Shown: positions 1-8,468 of the stretch, one piece after another
Layout: every line of letters begins with the position of its first letter
Numbering within the stretch: position 1 is the stretch's first letter
Assembly: GCA_963781215.1 (NCBI GenBank)
Contig: CAWAFE010000056.1
Location: 1-64,000 of the forward strand
DNA length: 64,000 bases
Direction: 5' to 3'
Source of the DNA: AP-15 sp963781215
GTDB taxonomy: Bacteria > Pseudomonadota > Alphaproteobacteria > ATCC43930 > CGMCC-115725
Program-made: the position numbers and the translations under genes
The notes under the pieces: generated by a model
Databases searched by the model: none
What the model saw: only the letters and a program-made list of their open reading frames with translations
What the model was told of the DNA's origin: nothing

Positions 1-1
1 C

Positions 2-544
2 GGCAAGCTCGGCGACGGCACCCCGTTCGCACCGCAATTCGTCGAAAACAAGCTGAAATTCAGCCCATTCATCGCCGAGGCGGTGGCTTTTGGCGATCGG
101 CGGCCCTTCGTCGCGGCGATGATTGCGATCGATCTCGGCACCGTCGGCAATTGGGCCGAGCGACGCAATCTCGCCTACACCTCGTTTCAGGATTTGAGCG
201 CCAAGCCCGAGGTGCGCCGGCTGATCGCGGAAGAAATTGTCAAGTGCAACGCCAGCCTGCCGGGCGCCGCCTGCATCTGCCGCTTTCTGCTGCTGAACAA
301 GGAGTTCGACGCCGACGACGCCGAGATCGCACGTACCCGCAAGATTCGCCACCACTTCGTCGCCGAGAAATATGAAGCCGTGATCGAGGCATTGTACCGC
401 GGCGACAATGAGATCGCGGTGGCGACCGAGATCACCTACGAGGACGGGCGCAAGGCCACGCTGGAGGCGCGGATGGCGATCGAGGACGTCGCCGGCGCCG
501 TCGCCCCGGCGCGTACCACCTATGCCGAGCCCGCCTATGCCTGA
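2..544 (+). CDS. AMP-dependent acyl-CoA synthetase, C-terminal part (5' truncated by window)
   Basis: The reading frame is open from the first bases and ends at TGA, leaving 180 C-terminal residues. These look like the C-terminal domain of long-chain acyl-CoA synthetases: a KLGDGTPFAPQFVENKLKFS stretch followed by the lid region with a TRKIRHHFVAEKY motif. The family activates carboxylic acids to acyl-CoA via an acyl-adenylate. It lies directly upstream of livH, an arrangement often seen where Liv-type importers serve organic or aromatic acids, so a role in activating the imported substrate is likely but inferred. The stop codon falls inside a short tandem repeat (521-576). The N-terminal ATP-binding part is outside the window. 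Confidence 0.85.
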   Translation, partial: GKLGDGTPFAPQFVENKLKFSPFIAEAVAFGDRRPFVAAMIAIDLGTVGNWAERRNLAYTSFQDLSAKPEVRRLIAEEIVKCNASLPGAACICRFLLLNKEFDADDAEIARTRKIRHHFVAEKYEAVIEALYRGDNEIAVATEITYEDGRKATLEARMAIEDVAGAVAPARTTYAEPAYA

Positions 545-576
545 GCCCGCCAATGCCGAGCCCGCCAATGCCTGAG
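521..576. repeat. 15/16-bp tandem repeat across the synthetase stop and livH start
   Basis: Three and a half imperfect copies of a unit like ATGCCGAGCCCGCCA are arranged head to tail. The second copy has one extra T, which makes the TGA that ends the synthetase; the third and fourth copies supply the two candidate ATG codons of livH. Confidence 0.75.
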
Positions 577-1467
577 TTCGACTGGACGTTCACCCTGGTC
601 CTGGTCACCAACGGGGTGCTGATCGGGCTGATGTATGCGCTGATCGCGCTGGGCTTTGTGCTGATCTACAAGGCGACCGACGCGATCAATTTCGCACAGG
701 GCGAGTTCGTCATGTTCGCCGGCTTCATCGCCGCCGCTGCGATCGGGATGGCCGGGTTGTCGTTCTGGTTGGCGGCGCTGATCGCGGTCGCCGGCATGGT
801 GGCGCTGGGGTTCGGGCTCGAACGCGTCGTCCTGCGGCCGTTGATCGGGCGGCCGATCATCGCCGTCGTGATGGCGACGATCGGGCTCGCTGCGGTGCTC
901 AGAGGTGTGGCGGTACTGTTCTTCGGCGCCGGCACCCGCGCCATCGCGATGCCGATCGGCGACACGCCCATCTTTCTCGGCCCCCTGATGCTGCCGCCCG
1001 TACAGCTCGTCGGCGCCGAAGTCAGCCTTCTTTTCCTCGGCGGCTTCACCTGGTTTTTCCTGAAGAGCCGGGTCGGCATCGCCATGCGCGCGGTCGCCGA
1101 CAGCCAGCAGGTGGCAATGGCGATGGGGATCAACGTCCAGCGCTATTTCGCCTTCGCCTGGGCGATGGCCGGCGTCGTCTCGGCATTGGGCGGGGTCGTC
1201 TGGGGCGCCATGCTCGGCGTCGACAACCAGCTGGCGCTGGTCGGCCTCAAGGTCTTCCCGGTGGTGATCCTCGGCGGCCTCGATTCGGTGATCGGCGCCG
1301 TCGTGGGCGGGCTGATCGTTGGCGTCGTCGAAAGCCTCGCCGCCGGTTATTTCGACCCGATCGTCGGCGGCGGCACCAAGGATTTCGCACCCTATGTGCT
1401 GATGATCGCCGCCCTGATGGTGCGGCCCGAAGGGATCTTCGGCCGCCGCCGCATCGAGCGGGTCTAG
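553..1467 (+). CDS. livH: Branched-chain/organic acid ABC transporter permease, LivH type
   Basis: A 304-residue polytopic inner-membrane protein of the LivH family: very hydrophobic, with the conserved N-terminal GLMYALIALGFVLIYKATDAINFAQGE-type region (split here by helices) and a C-terminal GAVVGGLIVGVVES segment. It would form the translocation channel with LivM. ATG 553 and ATG 568 are both possible starts because they lie in adjacent repeat units; neither has a strong ribosome binding site, so translational coupling to the upstream synthetase is plausible. The real substrate is unknown; Liv-type systems with nearby acyl-CoA synthetases often take up aromatic or aliphatic acids rather than amino acids. 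Confidence 0.9.
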   Translation: MPSPPMPEFDWTFTLVLVTNGVLIGLMYALIALGFVLIYKATDAINFAQGEFVMFAGFIAAAAIGMAGLSFWLAALIAVAGMVALGFGLERVVLRPLIGRPIIAVVMATIGLAAVLRGVAVLFFGAGTRAIAMPIGDTPIFLGPLMLPPVQLVGAEVSLLFLGGFTWFFLKSRVGIAMRAVADSQQVAMAMGINVQRYFAFAWAMAGVVSALGGVVWGAMLGVDNQLALVGLKVFPVVILGGLDSVIGAVVGGLIVGVVESLAAGYFDPIVGGGTKDFAPYVLMIAALMVRPEGIFGRRRIERV

Positions 1468-1491
1468 AGGAAAGGCGCCGGAACAGGAGCC

Positions 1492-2559
1492 ATGTTTCAT
1501 CGCGAGGCCGGCGTCTTCAAAACCAGCTATGCCGCCGACATGGCGCTTTACCCATTGCCGATCGCCAAATGGACGGTGGCGGTGCTGGCGGGCCTGTTCG
1601 TCGCGGCCGCGCCGCTGTTCCTCGGCGACTATTACCTCTCGATCCTGAACCTGATCCTGATCGCCATCGTCGGCGCACTCGGCCTCAACATCCTGGTCGG
1701 CTACACCGGGCAGATCTCGATCGGCCACGGCGCCTTCATGTCGGTCGGGGCCTATACTGCGGCCAATTTGATCGTGCGGCTCGGCATGCCGTTCTGGGTC
1801 GCGATCCCGGCCGGCGGGCTGATGGCGGCGCTGATCGGCGCGCTCGTCGGCATCCCGTCGCTTCGCATCAAGGGCATCTACCTCGCCATAGCCACGCTGG
1901 CCGCTCAGCTGATCATCGAGTGGACGATCAACCACGTGCAGTGGATCTCGGGTGGGGTGCAGGCCTCGATTACGATCCCGCGCCCGTCCTTCCTCGGCCT
2001 CCAGCTCAAGACCGAGGCACAGATCTACGTGTTCCTGATGCTGTTCGTGGTGCTGGCGCTGATCGGCACCCTGAATTTGGTACGCAGCCGGATCGGCCGC
2101 GCCTTCATCGCGATCCGCGACCAGGACATCGCCGCCGAGATCATCGGCATCAACATCTTCCGCTACAAGCTCTTTGCGTTTTCGATCTCGTCGTTCTACG
2201 CCGGGGTCGCCGGGGTGCTGGAGAGCTACTATCTCGGGATCGCCAATTACGAGCAGTTCCAGATCGACGTGTCGATCGACTATCTGGCGATGGTGATCAT
2301 CGGCGGCCTCGGCTCGGTCCTGGGCTCGGTCTTCGGCGCGATCTTCGTGACCCTCTTGCCGATCGCGACCCGCTGGTTTCTCGAAGGCTTCGGGAGCCTC
2401 ATTTTCTCCCAGGCCGATCTCTTGAACGTGATCCCGAACCTGCGGCTCGTCATGTTCGGCGGGCTGATCATCCTCTTCCTGGTGGTCGAGCCTGAAGGCC
2501 TCAACCGCCTGTGGCGCAACATAAGAAACTACTTTCGCGTGTGGCCGTTTTCTTATTGA
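1492..2559 (+). CDS. livM: Branched-chain/organic acid ABC transporter permease, LivM type
   Basis: A 355-residue polytopic membrane protein with the LivM hallmarks: NLILIAIVGALGLNILVGYTG followed by QISIGHGAFMSVGAY, and the cytoplasmic coupling segment with GRAFIAIRDQDIAAEIIGIN that contacts the ATPase. It starts at ATG 1492 after AGGAG, 25 nt beyond the livH stop, in the same operon. It pairs with LivH to form the pore of the importer encoded here. The N-terminal extension before the first membrane segment is about 20 residues, which is normal for this subfamily. Confidence 0.92.
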   Translation: MFHREAGVFKTSYAADMALYPLPIAKWTVAVLAGLFVAAAPLFLGDYYLSILNLILIAIVGALGLNILVGYTGQISIGHGAFMSVGAYTAANLIVRLGMPFWVAIPAGGLMAALIGALVGIPSLRIKGIYLAIATLAAQLIIEWTINHVQWISGGVQASITIPRPSFLGLQLKTEAQIYVFLMLFVVLALIGTLNLVRSRIGRAFIAIRDQDIAAEIIGINIFRYKLFAFSISSFYAGVAGVLESYYLGIANYEQFQIDVSIDYLAMVIIGGLGSVLGSVFGAIFVTLLPIATRWFLEGFGSLIFSQADLLNVIPNLRLVMFGGLIILFLVVEPEGLNRLWRNIRNYFRVWPFSY

Positions 2560-2592
2560 CCGAACGGCAGGCAAACAGAGGGAGGAACCACG

Positions 2593-3837
2593 ATGACGAG
2601 CTTATCTAGGAGCATGTTGGGGCTCGCGGCGGGCCTCGCCGCCGGGCTGGCGCTCGCCGGAAGTGCCACGGCGCAGACGAAGGAGTTGTTGATCGGCGCC
2701 CAGTGCGACCGCACCGGCCCGACCCAGATCGTCGGCGTCGTCATCTGCCCGGCGCAGCAGGACTACATCAGCCTGATCAACTCCAAGGGCGGGATCGACG
2801 GCTGGAAGCTCGAATACAACGAGATCGACCAGCAATATAAGGTGCCGCCGGCGGTCGAGGCCTATGAGCGTCAGAAACAAATGGGCGCCGTCTCGATGAT
2901 GATCTACGGCACACCGCAGACCGTGGCGCTCAACGAGCGGCTGGAGCGCGACCATATGCCGACGACCTCGCCCGGCTTCGGCATTGCCGCGGGCGCCGAC
3001 GGCGTGCGGTTCCCGTATCTCTTTCCCATCGCCGCGACCTATTGGTCGCAGGGTGCGGCCGCCGTCAAATTTGTCAAGGACCAGCTCGGTGGCAGCCTGC
3101 AGGGCAAGAAGATCGCCTATGTTTATTACGACAATCCCGCCGGCAAGGAGCCGATCTCGATTATCGAGGCCTTGCAGAAGACCGAAGGGTTCGAGTTGCG
3201 CACTTTCGCGGTGCCGCCGCCGGGGGTCGAGATGGGGGCGCAGATCCTCGACATTACTCAGCGCTACCGGCCCGACTTCGTGATCGCCCACCTGTTCGGC
3301 CGCTCGCCGTCGGTAATGATCAAGGGGTTCAAGGGGGCGGGCTATCCGCTATCGAAGGCGATCGGGCTGGTTTGGGCCTCGGCCGAAGCCGACATCGCCG
3401 CGGCCGGCGGCTGGGGGGTGGCCGAGGGCTATCATACGATGCAGTTTGCCGGCGCCGGCGACGACTATCCGGTGCGCCAGGAAATCAAGGCGATGTACAA
3501 GAAGGACGGCAAGGATCCGCCGAAGGAGATGGACGATACCGTCATCTACAATCGCGGCCTCCTCAACGCCGCGTTGCATGTCGAGGCGATCCGTCATGCA
3601 TTGGCGCTGACTGGCGGCAACAAGCCGACCGGAGAGGATGTCAAGAAGGGCTTCGAGCAGATTCACGACTTCACCCTCGGCGGGCTCGTTCCGCCGTTGC
3701 AGGTGACCCCGACCGACCACGAAGGCGGCGGCTGGGTGCAGGTCTTCCAGGTCCACGACGGCAAGTTCGTCAAGGAAACGGACTGGTTCCGCGCCTATCG
3801 CGATGTCGTCGAACATGCGATCAAGACCGCGGAATAG
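2593..3837 (+). CDS. ABC transporter substrate-binding protein, copy 1 (Peripla_BP_6 / LivK-like)
   Basis: A 414-residue exported binding protein: a signal peptide of about 27 residues ending in ATAQT, then a type I periplasmic-binding fold with the IGAQCDRTGPTQ start and a conserved GTPQTVALNERLE hinge region. It would capture substrate in the periplasm for LivHM. A GGAGG ribosome site precedes ATG 2593. It is the first of three tandem paralogues. Its last 160 bp are nearly identical to the end of copy 3 (two mismatches) while differing much more from copy 2, which suggests recent gene conversion. Proteins of this subfamily are often annotated as aromatic or aliphatic acid receptors; the ligand is not readable from sequence. 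Confidence 0.9.
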   Translation: MTSLSRSMLGLAAGLAAGLALAGSATAQTKELLIGAQCDRTGPTQIVGVVICPAQQDYISLINSKGGIDGWKLEYNEIDQQYKVPPAVEAYERQKQMGAVSMMIYGTPQTVALNERLERDHMPTTSPGFGIAAGADGVRFPYLFPIAATYWSQGAAAVKFVKDQLGGSLQGKKIAYVYYDNPAGKEPISIIEALQKTEGFELRTFAVPPPGVEMGAQILDITQRYRPDFVIAHLFGRSPSVMIKGFKGAGYPLSKAIGLVWASAEADIAAAGGWGVAEGYHTMQFAGAGDDYPVRQEIKAMYKKDGKDPPKEMDDTVIYNRGLLNAALHVEAIRHALALTGGNKPTGEDVKKGFEQIHDFTLGGLVPPLQVTPTDHEGGGWVQVFQVHDGKFVKETDWFRAYRDVVEHAIKTAE

Positions 3838-3870
3838 CAGGATAACGGGAATAAAACCAAAGGAGCAGTG

Positions 3871-5118
3871 ATGACAAGGATAAGGCCGAATTTGCTATCG
3901 GTCGTGGCGGGCGCGGCGGCGGCGCTGTGGCTCGTGGGCCCGGCGGCGGCAGCCGATCAGAAGGAGCTGGTGATCGGCGATCAGTGCGACCGCACCGGTC
4001 CGACCCAGATCGTCGGCACGGTACTGTGCCCGGCGATGCAGGATTACTATGCGCTGGTCAACTCAGAGGGCGGTGTCGACGGCTGGAAGATTCGCGGCGA
4101 CGAGATCGACAACCAGTACAAGGTCCCGCAAGGGATCGAGGCATATGAGCGGCAAAAGCAGATGGGCGTCGTGATGATGACCCTCTACGGCACGCCGCAG
4201 ACTGTCGCGCTGAACCAGCGGCTCGAGCAGGACAAGATGCCGACGACCTCGCCCGGCTTCGGTATCGCCGCGGCCGCCGACGGGACCAGGTTTCCCTACC
4301 TGTTCCCGATCGCCGCGACCTATTGGTCGCAGGGTGCGGCCGCGGTCCAGTTCGCCAAGGATAAATTGGGCGGCAGTCTGAAAGGCAAGAAGATCGCCTA
4401 CGTCTACTACGACAACCCGGCCGGCAAGGAGCCGATGCCGATCCTCGAAGCCTTGCAGAAGTCGGAAGGGTTCGAGCTGCGCACCTTCGCCGTGCCGCCG
4501 CCTGGGGTCGAGATGGGGGCGCAGATCCTCGACATCACCCAGCGCTATCATCCCGACTTTGTGATCGCCCACCTGTTCGGCCGCTCGCCCTCGGTGATGA
4601 TCAAGGGGTTGAAGGGTGCCGGATACCCGCTCTCAAAGGTGGTCGGACTCGTCTGGGCCTCGGCCGAAGCCGACATCGCCGCGGCCGGCGGCTGGGGGGT
4701 GGCCGAGGGCTACAACACGATGCAGTTCGCCGGCGCCGGCGACGACTATCCGGTGCGGCAGCAGATCAAGGCGATGTACAAGAAGGAAGGCAAGGAGTTG
4801 CCAAAGGGGCTGGATGATACTGTCATCTACAACCGCGGCTTGTTGCAGGCGGCGATCCAGGTCCAGGGGATCCGCAACGCGCTCAAGTTGAGCGGCGGCC
4901 AAAAGCCGACCGGCGAACAGGTCAAGCAGGGGTTGGAGCAGATAAAGGACTTCACCCTGGGCGGGCTGGTGCCGCCGCTGCAGATCACGCCGACCGACCA
5001 CGAGGGCGGCGGCTGGGTGCAGGTGTTCCAGGTCCACGATGGCAAGTTCGTCAAGGCGACCGACTGGTTCCGCGCCTACCGCGATGTCGTCGAGAACGCG
5101 GTCAAGACCGCGGAATAG
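3871..5118 (+). CDS. ABC transporter substrate-binding protein, copy 2
   Basis: A 415-residue paralogue of the preceding gene with its own signal peptide (ending AAAADQ) and the same CDRTGPTQIVGTVLCPAMQD core. ATG 3871 is preferred over the GTG three bases upstream because AAAGGAG then lies five bases away. It shares a stretch of about 58 identical bases (4653-4710) with copy 1 (3373-3430), around the SAEADIAAAGGWGVAEGY segment, but is clearly divergent elsewhere. Three binding proteins feeding one permease/ATPase set is a recognised way to widen substrate range; that use here is inference. Confidence 0.9.
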   Translation: MTRIRPNLLSVVAGAAAALWLVGPAAAADQKELVIGDQCDRTGPTQIVGTVLCPAMQDYYALVNSEGGVDGWKIRGDEIDNQYKVPQGIEAYERQKQMGVVMMTLYGTPQTVALNQRLEQDKMPTTSPGFGIAAAADGTRFPYLFPIAATYWSQGAAAVQFAKDKLGGSLKGKKIAYVYYDNPAGKEPMPILEALQKSEGFELRTFAVPPPGVEMGAQILDITQRYHPDFVIAHLFGRSPSVMIKGLKGAGYPLSKVVGLVWASAEADIAAAGGWGVAEGYNTMQFAGAGDDYPVRQQIKAMYKKEGKELPKGLDDTVIYNRGLLQAAIQVQGIRNALKLSGGQKPTGEQVKQGLEQIKDFTLGGLVPPLQITPTDHEGGGWVQVFQVHDGKFVKATDWFRAYRDVVENAVKTAE

Positions 5119-5199
5119 CAGGTGCCGGGCTTGGCCCGTCCGGGATTGAAGAGGACGGGCCAACTGCCGGGTGCGGTGCAGGAGATTGGGAGGAGAGCG

Positions 5200-6447
5200 A
5201 TGGGATCGATCAGGCTGACGCGGCCGGCCTTCGCGTTGGGTGCGGCAATTGGGCTGTGGCTCGCGGGCCCGGCCGCGGCGCAGCAGAAGGAGATCAGCAT
5301 CGGGGTCCAATGCGACCGTACCGGGCCGACCCAGATCACCGGCGTCGTGCTGTGTCCGGCGATGGAGGACTACTACGCGCTCATCAACGCGACGGGCGGC
5401 ATCGACGGCTACAAGATAAAACCCGACGAGATCGACAATCAGTACAAAGTGCCGCAGGCGGTCGAAGCCTACGAGCGCCAGAAGGCCGAAGGTGCGGTTC
5501 TGATGACGCTCTACGGCACGCCGATGACCGTGGCGCTGAACCAGCGGCTGGAGCAGGACAAGATTGCCACGACCTCGCCGGGGTTTGGCATTGCTGCGGC
5601 GGCCGACGGCAACCGCTACCCTTACCTGTTCCCGATCGCCGCGACCTATTGGTCGCAGGGTGCGGCGGCGGTCCAATTCGTCAAGGACAAACTCGGCGGC
5701 AGCCTCAAGGACAAGAAGATCGCCTACATCTTCTACGATAACCCTGCCGGCCGCGAGCCGCTGCCGATCATCGAGGCATTGCAGAAACGCGAGGGGTTCG
5801 ATCTGCGCACCTTTGCCGTGCCGCCGCCCGGCGTCGAGATCGGCGCGCAGGTGCTCGACATCACCCAGCGCTATCGCCCAGACTTTGTGATCTCGCATCT
5901 CTTCGGACGGTCGCCGGCCCTGTCGATCAAGGCGTTCAAGGCAAACGGCTATCCACTCTCCAAGGTGGTCGGCCTGGTGTGGGCCTCCTCCGAGGCCGAC
6001 ATCGAGGCGGCGGGCGGGTTCGGCATCGCCGAAGGCTACCACGCGATGCAATTTGCCGGTGCCGGCGACGACTATCCGGTGCGCAAGCAGATCAAGGACA
6101 TGTACAAAAAGGACGGCAAGGCGCCGTTCAAGCTGATGGACGACAATACCGTCTATTACAACCGGGGCTTGCTGCAGGCCGCGATCCATGTCGAGGCGAT
6201 CCGCAACGCGCTGAAAGCGACCGGCGGCAAGCCGCCCACCGGCACTGACATCAAGCAGGGCCTGGAGCAGATTCACGACTTCACCCTCGGCGGGCTCGTT
6301 CCGCCGTTGCAGGTGACCCCGACCGACCACGAAGGCGGCGGCTGGGTGCAGGTCTTCCAGGTCCATGACGGCAAATTCGTCAAGGAAACGGACTGGTTCC
6401 GCGCCTATCGCGATGTCGTCGAGAACGCGATCAAGACTGCCGAGTAG
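5200..6447 (+). CDS. ABC transporter substrate-binding protein, copy 3
   Basis: A 415-residue third paralogue. I place the start at ATG 5200 because GGGAGGAGAG lies just upstream and a normal signal peptide (ending PAAAQQ) follows; the frame stays open upstream to 5122, but that extension is not signal-like. It keeps the CDRTGPTQ and EGGGWVQVFQVHDGKFVK blocks. It is the most divergent of the three in the middle, for example AADGNRYPYLFP, yet its final 160 bp match copy 1 almost exactly. livF follows after 20 bases. Confidence 0.9.
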   Translation: MGSIRLTRPAFALGAAIGLWLAGPAAAQQKEISIGVQCDRTGPTQITGVVLCPAMEDYYALINATGGIDGYKIKPDEIDNQYKVPQAVEAYERQKAEGAVLMTLYGTPMTVALNQRLEQDKIATTSPGFGIAAAADGNRYPYLFPIAATYWSQGAAAVQFVKDKLGGSLKDKKIAYIFYDNPAGREPLPIIEALQKREGFDLRTFAVPPPGVEIGAQVLDITQRYRPDFVISHLFGRSPALSIKAFKANGYPLSKVVGLVWASSEADIEAAGGFGIAEGYHAMQFAGAGDDYPVRKQIKDMYKKDGKAPFKLMDDNTVYYNRGLLQAAIHVEAIRNALKATGGKPPTGTDIKQGLEQIHDFTLGGLVPPLQVTPTDHEGGGWVQVFQVHDGKFVKETDWFRAYRDVVENAIKTAE

Positions 6448-6467
6448 CCGCGCACCGAGGCCGCCCG

Positions 6468-7262
6468 ATGCTGACGCTGAACAATATCGAGGTCGTCTAC
6501 GACAACGCCATCCTGGTGCTGAAGGGCGTCTCGCTGGTTGCCGAGGAGGGTCGCATCACCACCCTCCTCGGCGCCAACGGAGCCGGTAAGACGACGACCC
6601 TGAAGGCGATCTCCGGGCTGTTGCACTCGGAGCGCGGCGAGGTGACCAAGGGCGCCATCCAGCTCGACGACGAGCGGCTCGACCGCCTGCCGCCGCACAA
6701 GGTCGTCCAACGCGGGGTGGCGCAGGTGTTCGAGGGGCGGCGTGTGTTCGAGAACCTGACGGTCGAGGACAATCTCGTCGCCGGGGCGCACACCCGCCGC
6801 GATTTCGGGGCGGTCCGGAACAGCATCGAACGCGTTTACGACATTTTCGCGCCTTTGAAGGAGCGCCGCCACCAGCCCTCCGGCTATCTCTCGGGCGGGG
6901 AGCAGCAGATGCTGGTGATCGGCCGGGCCCTGATGTCCGACCCCAGGGTGATCCTGCTCGACGAACCCTCGCTCGGGCTGGCGCCGCAGCTCGTCGAGGA
7001 GATCTTCGGCATCATTCGCCGGCTCAAGGAAGAGCAGCAGCTGACCGTGCTGCTGGTCGAGCAGAACGCGGCGCTGGCGCTGGAGATCGCCGACCACGGC
7101 TATGTCATGGAGAATGGTCGCATCGTGCTGGAAGGCCCGGCCGAGGGGCTACGCCAGAATTCCGACATCAAGGAGTTCTATCTCGGGCTCAACGAGGCCG
7201 GTACGCGCAAATCCTACCGCAACCTCAAGCACTACCGCCGTCGCAAGCGCTGGCTGTCGTGA
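6468..7262 (+). CDS. livF: Branched-chain/organic acid ABC transporter ATP-binding protein, LivF type
   Basis: A 264-residue ATPase with Walker A GANGAGKTT near residue 35, an ABC signature YLSGGEQQM, Walker B VILLDEPSLGL and the switch histidine region replaced by the usual LivF VEQNA. It powers the LivHM importer from the cytoplasmic face. It is longer than typical LivF by about 25 residues: a basic C-terminal tail rich in Arg, Lys and Tyr, a feature I have seen in relatives next to acyl-CoA synthetases. The partner LivG ATPase is not in the window and probably lies upstream of the synthetase. Its stop overlaps the start of the next gene (GTGA). Confidence 0.93.
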   Translation: MLTLNNIEVVYDNAILVLKGVSLVAEEGRITTLLGANGAGKTTTLKAISGLLHSERGEVTKGAIQLDDERLDRLPPHKVVQRGVAQVFEGRRVFENLTVEDNLVAGAHTRRDFGAVRNSIERVYDIFAPLKERRHQPSGYLSGGEQQMLVIGRALMSDPRVILLDEPSLGLAPQLVEEIFGIIRRLKEEQQLTVLLVEQNAALALEIADHGYVMENGRIVLEGPAEGLRQNSDIKEFYLGLNEAGTRKSYRNLKHYRRRKRWLS

Positions 7263-7507
7263 ACGACGGGAAAGGCTGGCGGCTCGTCTGGCGCTACGCA
7301 GTAACCGGCGGCGTCCCGCGCCGCTCGCTCTGGGTCGCGGCGATCGTCGGCACCGTGCTCAACCTGATCAACCAAGGCGACAAGCTTTTTTCCGGTCAGC
7401 GCCTCGAAGTAGCCAAGCTCACGCTGACCTATCTCGTGCCCTATTTGGTGAGTACCTACGGGGCCGTGTCGTTTCGCCTGCACGCCGCCGACCGCGGCTC
7501 CGATTGA
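7259..7507 (+). CDS. nrtS: NrtS-like small membrane protein
   Basis: An 82-residue protein with two hydrophobic segments separated by a polar loop. It has the family-typical pattern TVLNLINQGD, then LTYLVPYLVSTYGAV, which I recognise as the NrtS family (reported as a small nitrate/nitrite transport component). It starts at GTG 7259, overlapping the livF stop by four bases, so it should be translated by coupling. Association with a Liv importer rather than nitrate genes is unexpected, and nothing here shows nitrate metabolism; the transport role is from family knowledge only. Confidence 0.7.
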   Translation: MNDGKGWRLVWRYAVTGGVPRRSLWVAAIVGTVLNLINQGDKLFSGQRLEVAKLTLTYLVPYLVSTYGAVSFRLHAADRGSD

Positions 7508-7525
7508 GGCGGGTTTGCGCTACGG

Positions 7526-7543
7526 CCGGGAAAGAAATCCCGG
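7526..7543. terminator. Possible terminator hairpin after nrtS
   Basis: A perfect 6-bp stem CCGGGA/TCCCGG with loop AAGAAA lies 18 bases after the nrtS stop. There is no downstream T-run, so intrinsic termination is uncertain. Confidence 0.4.
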
Positions 7544-7567
7544 ATCGACTGGATCGGCGGCGTGCGT

Positions 7568-7630
7568 CCCCCGCCTTCGCGGGGGCGGGCTCTTCGAGAC
7601 GGCCGCCTTCGCGGCCTCCTCAGGATGAGG
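7568..7630. repeat. Intergenic palindromic GC-rich repeats
   Basis: Two hairpins in tandem: CCCCCGC-CTTC-GCGGGGG (7568-7585) and GGCCGC-CTTC-GCGGCC (7601-7616). The second sits inside a CTTCGAGACGG...CCTCAGGATGAGG unit that I recognise as a widespread alphaproteobacterial intergenic repeat. A related palindrome lies at 13241-13258. Confidence 0.7.
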
Positions 7631-7700
7631 CATTTCCCGACCGCCACGACGGCGCAGCACCGGAGGCGGCTCGAGGCCGCGCTTGCGCCCGTCGCTCGCC

Positions 7701-8159
7701 TCAAAGCGGGTTCGGGCCGACAACCTGCCAGCGGTGGCGCTCGAAAAGATCCCGGCGTTCGTCGTCGTTGCCCGGGCGGTGCTCGGACAGCGCCTCGATT
7801 AAGCCGCCGGCGGCGGCCGGGGTGTACAAAAACAGCACGCGGCCGGTCTCGCTGCCGGTGTTCTTCCAGGCATGCGCGAGGTCTCGCGGCATGAACGCGC
7901 AGGTGCCGGGGCCGCCGACCGCAATCTCGTCGCCGATCTTGAAGGTGAACTCGCCGTCGAGCACCCACGCGACCTCGTCGCTGTCGCGGTGCAGGTGATA
8001 CAGGCTCGCGGTGCCGGCCGGCAGGGTCTCCTCGAACGTCATGATGCTCTCGCCGGTCTCGCGTCCGAGGAGCTTCAAGGCGAAATAGCGGCCCGGTGCC
8101 GGGCTGTCGAAGCGCTTGCCGCCGCCCGCGGGTATCACAAAGCCTTTCGCTGCGGTCAT
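7701..8159 (-). CDS. Cupin-domain protein
   Basis: A 152-residue single-domain cupin. Motif 1 is seen as YHLHRDSDEVAWVLDGEF (two His and one Glu as metal ligands) and motif 2 as MPRDLAHAWKN with the fourth ligand His. Cupins of this size include dioxygenases, isomerases and regulators or sensors; this one lies at the end of the minus-strand aromatic oxygenase cluster, so a role in processing or sensing a ring-derived compound is plausible but not shown. A stretch with palindromic repeats separates it from nrtS. Confidence 0.8.
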   Translation of the reverse strand: MTAAKGFVIPAGGGKRFDSPAPGRYFALKLLGRETGESIMTFEETLPAGTASLYHLHRDSDEVAWVLDGEFTFKIGDEIAVGGPGTCAFMPRDLAHAWKNTGSETGRVLFLYTPAAAGGLIEALSEHRPGNDDERRDLFERHRWQVVGPNPL

Positions 8160-8243
8160 GCTGGTCTCCGTCTCACTGGTGCAGAGAGGATAAACCTCGG
8201 CGATAAGCCAGGAAAGCCGCTGCGAGGCCGCTCCCCCGCCGGG

Positions 8244-8468
8244 TCAGCGCTGCCTACCTTCGGCGCCGGCGGGCATGTCGTAGAACGCCAATGTCATCGA
8301 GATGCTGGTGTAGTGGCCCATCAGACAGATGACGTCGGTAATGCCGACATGTCCAAACGCCGCGACCGACGGTCGTAGAGCCCCTCGACACTCAGTGCGA
8401 ATTGGCGAGGCAGTGGATGCCTGCTCGCGGGTGTCGGAGAACGAGGTCGGCAGGCCGGACAGCGTCGC
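8244..8468 (-). pseudogene. Remnant of a carboxymuconolactone decarboxylase-like gene
   Basis: This stretch matches, base for base over long runs, the 3' end of the two CMD-like genes at 9888 and 10471: the reverse strand reads LSGLPTSFSDTRE, then CLANS, then GHVGITDVICLMGHYTS and a C-terminal PAGAEG. It lacks about 20 bases in the middle, has a stop after CLANSH and changes frame, so it cannot be functional. It begins right after the Rieske gene stop. The full unit was probably Rieske-associated CMD copies produced by duplication, this one having lost its 5' half. Confidence 0.85.

Noticed and set aside
535..2574. Long minus-strand open frame opposite livH and livM
   Set aside because: Shadow of high-GC coding sequence; composition is Asp/Arg/His rich with no domain, and the plus-strand permeases are clear.
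4633..6366. 577-codon minus-strand frame opposite binding-protein copies 2 and 3
   Set aside because: Antisense shadow of two real genes, repeating as the genes repeat.
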